A DNA stretch of 5,371 bases from Candidatus Cloacimonadota bacterium (lineage in GTDB: Bacteria > Cloacimonadota > Cloacimonadia > Cloacimonadales > Cloacimonadaceae): contig JALNYD010000200.1 in the NCBI GenBank assembly GCA_023230025.1, forward strand, positions 1-5,371, read 5' to 3'. Shown here piece by piece: positions 3,496 to 5,371 of this stretch (position 1 is its first letter; every line of letters begins with the position of its first letter). The translations under genes and the position numbers were made by a program. The notes under the pieces were generated by a model. That model made no database searches. It was not told the origin of the DNA and saw only the letters and a list, made by a program, of their open reading frames with translations.

Positions 3496-5371
3496 CTATC
3501 AATTGGATCTGGATGAGTATCGTAAGTTCTATGCGGAACTCATGAACCAGTCAGACGAGGGAAATGATTCAGATAATGTGGGAAGTTCAGCTGCTTATGC
3601 TTTAGAGCAAGCTGATGAAATGATCGCAGGTGAAACAGCTGTGGAAGTAACGGTCAGCAAACCCACTCTTCCACTTCTAGAGCGCGACCTTGATCTGAGA
3701 CCGAAACAACATATACCCTACAAGAAGACTCAGGAAGCAAAGCTGATGGCCAGCTTCTGCCAAATTACGCTGTCTCGCTTGGATGATTGTGAATCCAAGA
3801 TTGAAGAGTGGCAACGCATCACTCTGGAGTATAACCAGAAGATTATGCTGCCGGAGCTTTATGCACTGCGAGGCAAGCGGGATGAGCGTTCTTTGAGAAG
3901 ATGGGTGCAGAACTATCAGAATAACGATAACGACATGTATTCTCTGGTTAGAAAGACCGATCCCAATGGCAAGACCAGAAAGGTTAGCTACTTTGAACAG
4001 AACTTTCTGATCAATCTGCTGCTCAATCCCAATAAGATCAAGATCGGTTCAGCTATCACCATACTGAAAGGATATGCCAGACTGGGTTTGTGTGAATCTC
4101 CCTCTGATGAAAGAACTCTAAGGCGTTTCTGTGAAGAATGGCTGAGAGACAATCCTGCCATCAGTGGTCAAGCCAGGCAGGGAAGCAAGTTCGTGGCAGA
4201 GCATATCGTCAAGACCATCATGCGAGATAGCTCACTCCTCAAGGTTGGCGATGTCTGGGTAGCAGATGGACATACTCTGGCTTTCGATATAATCAATCCT
4301 CAAACTGGAAAAGCACAGCGCATGACCATGATCATGGTCTTTGACTGGGCAAGTAGATATCCGGTAGGAGCGAGTCTGGCACTAACCGAAGATAGTCAGC
4401 ATATCCAGGCAGCCTTCCGTAATGGCTTTCTGAACTGGGGAGCCCTACCTAAGTTTGTCTATCTTGATAATGGCAAAGCCTTCAAGAGCAAACTCTTTCA
4501 TGAGAAGTGGGAAAATCACAATCTGGAAACCGAACTGGGAGGCATCTTCCCCAGGCTCAAGATCGATGCTGCTTTTGCCGAGAGTTACAATGCCAAAGCC
4601 AAGGTTATCGAGAGATTCTTCAAGACCTTCCAGGATCAGTTTGAACGTTTTCTCTCCTCCTTCCGAGGTTCCTGTGTGGCAGATAAGCCTGCCACGCTGA
4701 TGCGTAATGAGAAGTGGGCTCGATCCTTGTTTGAAAGTAAACCTCCCACCTTGAATGAAGCGATGCAGATGATCGCCTTTTATATCCGCTACATGTATGG
4801 AGAGACTCCGCACAGTGGCTTGAATGGCAAGAGTCCCTGGGAAGTATTCAGCCAGGCACCTTTACCGGAAGATAGGAAAGTGATACCATCCGAACTGAAC
4901 TTCATGATGCTGGCGATGGAGAAAAAGAGGATACGTAGTGAAGGTATCCGCTTCAATAAGCTGCAATACTGGGATATTGCCCTGGTCGATTACGTCGGCA
5001 AGGATGTGGTGATCCGTTACGACTATGCGGATGCCAGGTGGATACTGGTCTATGATCTGCAGGACCGCTTTATATGCCAGGCTGAACTAAGACAGGCACA
5101 GCATCCCTTTATCCATCTCGATAAGACCAACCCAATCCGGCATAGCAATCTGAACAAAGAACATAAGCAGATTCTCAAGCTACGTCGCACCACTGAACAG
5201 AGAGCGAAATTCACGGTTAAGCAGACTCAGGCAGTAGTCGATCAGTTCTTGAAGCCTCTGACCAGCATACCGGATCAGAGTGCGATCTTTATCCAACCAC
5301 CCATGATCGAAGCTCCCAAACACGATGCAGAGGAATTCATGCAAGCCCTCGAAAAGCAGGTGTCGCCGGAA
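3488..5371 (+). CDS. muA-like: MuA-type DDE transposase (3' end beyond window)
   Basis: Open for 628 codons to the window edge, so partial; MuA is 663 aa. It would bind element ends and perform strand cleavage and transfer in the nucleoid. Residues 1-75 are an acidic, probably disordered leader. About 78-165 is helical and HTH-like (DERSLRRWVQNY at 132-143), resembling end-binding domains. The RNase H-like catalytic core follows, with D260 in WVADGHTLAF, D327 in FVYLDNGKAF and E375 in AKAKVIERFF. The D-D interval of 67 equals that of MuA (D269-D336). A Mu-transposase C-terminal beta-barrel begins near 475 (RIRSEGIRF, 481-489). The last 80 residues are basic then Pro/Gln-rich, where MuA contacts MuB. 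The ATG at 3488 has GGAGG 6 nt upstream and overlaps the previous gene by 8 nt. A Tn7-type TnsB is less likely given the adjacent phage repressor. Confidence 0.93.
   Translation, partial: MVDYQLDLDEYRKFYAELMNQSDEGNDSDNVGSSAAYALEQADEMIAGETAVEVTVSKPTLPLLERDLDLRPKQHIPYKKTQEAKLMASFCQITLSRLDDCESKIEEWQRITLEYNQKIMLPELYALRGKRDERSLRRWVQNYQNNDNDMYSLVRKTDPNGKTRKVSYFEQNFLINLLLNPNKIKIGSAITILKGYARLGLCESPSDERTLRRFCEEWLRDNPAISGQARQGSKFVAEHIVKTIMRDSSLLKVGDVWVADGHTLAFDIINPQTGKAQRMTMIMVFDWASRYPVGASLALTEDSQHIQAAFRNGFLNWGALPKFVYLDNGKAFKSKLFHEKWENHNLETELGGIFPRLKIDAAFAESYNAKAKVIERFFKTFQDQFERFLSSFRGSCVADKPATLMRNEKWARSLFESKPPTLNEAMQMIAFYIRYMYGETPHSGLNGKSPWEVFSQAPLPEDRKVIPSELNFMMLAMEKKRIRSEGIRFNKLQYWDIALVDYVGKDVVIRYDYADARWILVYDLQDRFICQAELRQAQHPFIHLDKTNPIRHSNLNKEHKQILKLRRTTEQRAKFTVKQTQAVVDQFLKPLTSIPDQSAIFIQPPMIEAPKHDAEEFMQALEKQVSPE

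Noticed and set aside
4445..4813. 122-codon minus-strand frame and 81-codon plus-strand frame
   Set aside because: Both fall within the transposase catalytic core and are by-products of its codon use.
4811..4820. CACAGTGGCT resembling the TCACAGTG site
   Set aside because: It lacks the leading T of the core, is isolated, and encodes a conserved PHSGLNGKSP stretch of the transposase, so it is probably coincidental.

Overview
This window looks like the left (early) end of a Mu-like transposable phage or prophage. A LexA/CI-type repressor on the minus strand (1931-2656) is divergent from a plus-strand early operon: a small winged-helix DNA-binding protein (2902-3495), then a MuA-type DDE transposase (3488 onward, open at the window end). 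A MuB-type ATPase would be expected next but lies outside. The host cannot be named from sequence alone. Base composition is moderate and uneven: 60-base samples I counted were about 50% GC in the transposase (4501-4560) and 30% in the minus-strand cargo (1381-1440). Shine-Dalgarno sites are canonical AGGAG type, so it is a bacterial host.

Layout. Positions 1-335 are non-coding and repeat-rich, and resemble a transposition end. Positions 336-1742 hold three tightly packed minus-strand genes: a HEPN-domain protein (first in transcription), an unrecognised 140-aa protein, and a SecB-like chaperone. Positions 1743-1930 are intergenic and hold a probable promoter for these three genes. The repressor occupies 1931-2656. 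Positions 2657-2901 are the switch region, with the repressor promoter and dyads that could be operators. The early operon follows.

The most interesting parts are two. (1) The HEPN / unknown / SecB-like cassette has the gene order toxin-antitoxin-chaperone (TAC) and may be an undescribed TAC or abortive-infection module carried in the lysogenic, repressor-side part of the element. (2) A DNA-motif family with core TCACAGTG is concentrated in the non-coding left end and inside the 5' third of the winged-helix gene. It includes a perfect 12-bp inverted repeat and looks like an end/enhancer pair for transposase control, as in Mu, but written partly inside a coding sequence.

How the parts could work together (inference): the repressor, inactivated by self-cleavage on DNA damage, would hold the early operon off. 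The winged-helix protein and transposase would act on the repeated sites at the left end and in the array. The minus-strand cassette would be expressed in the lysogen and act against other phages or stabilise the element.
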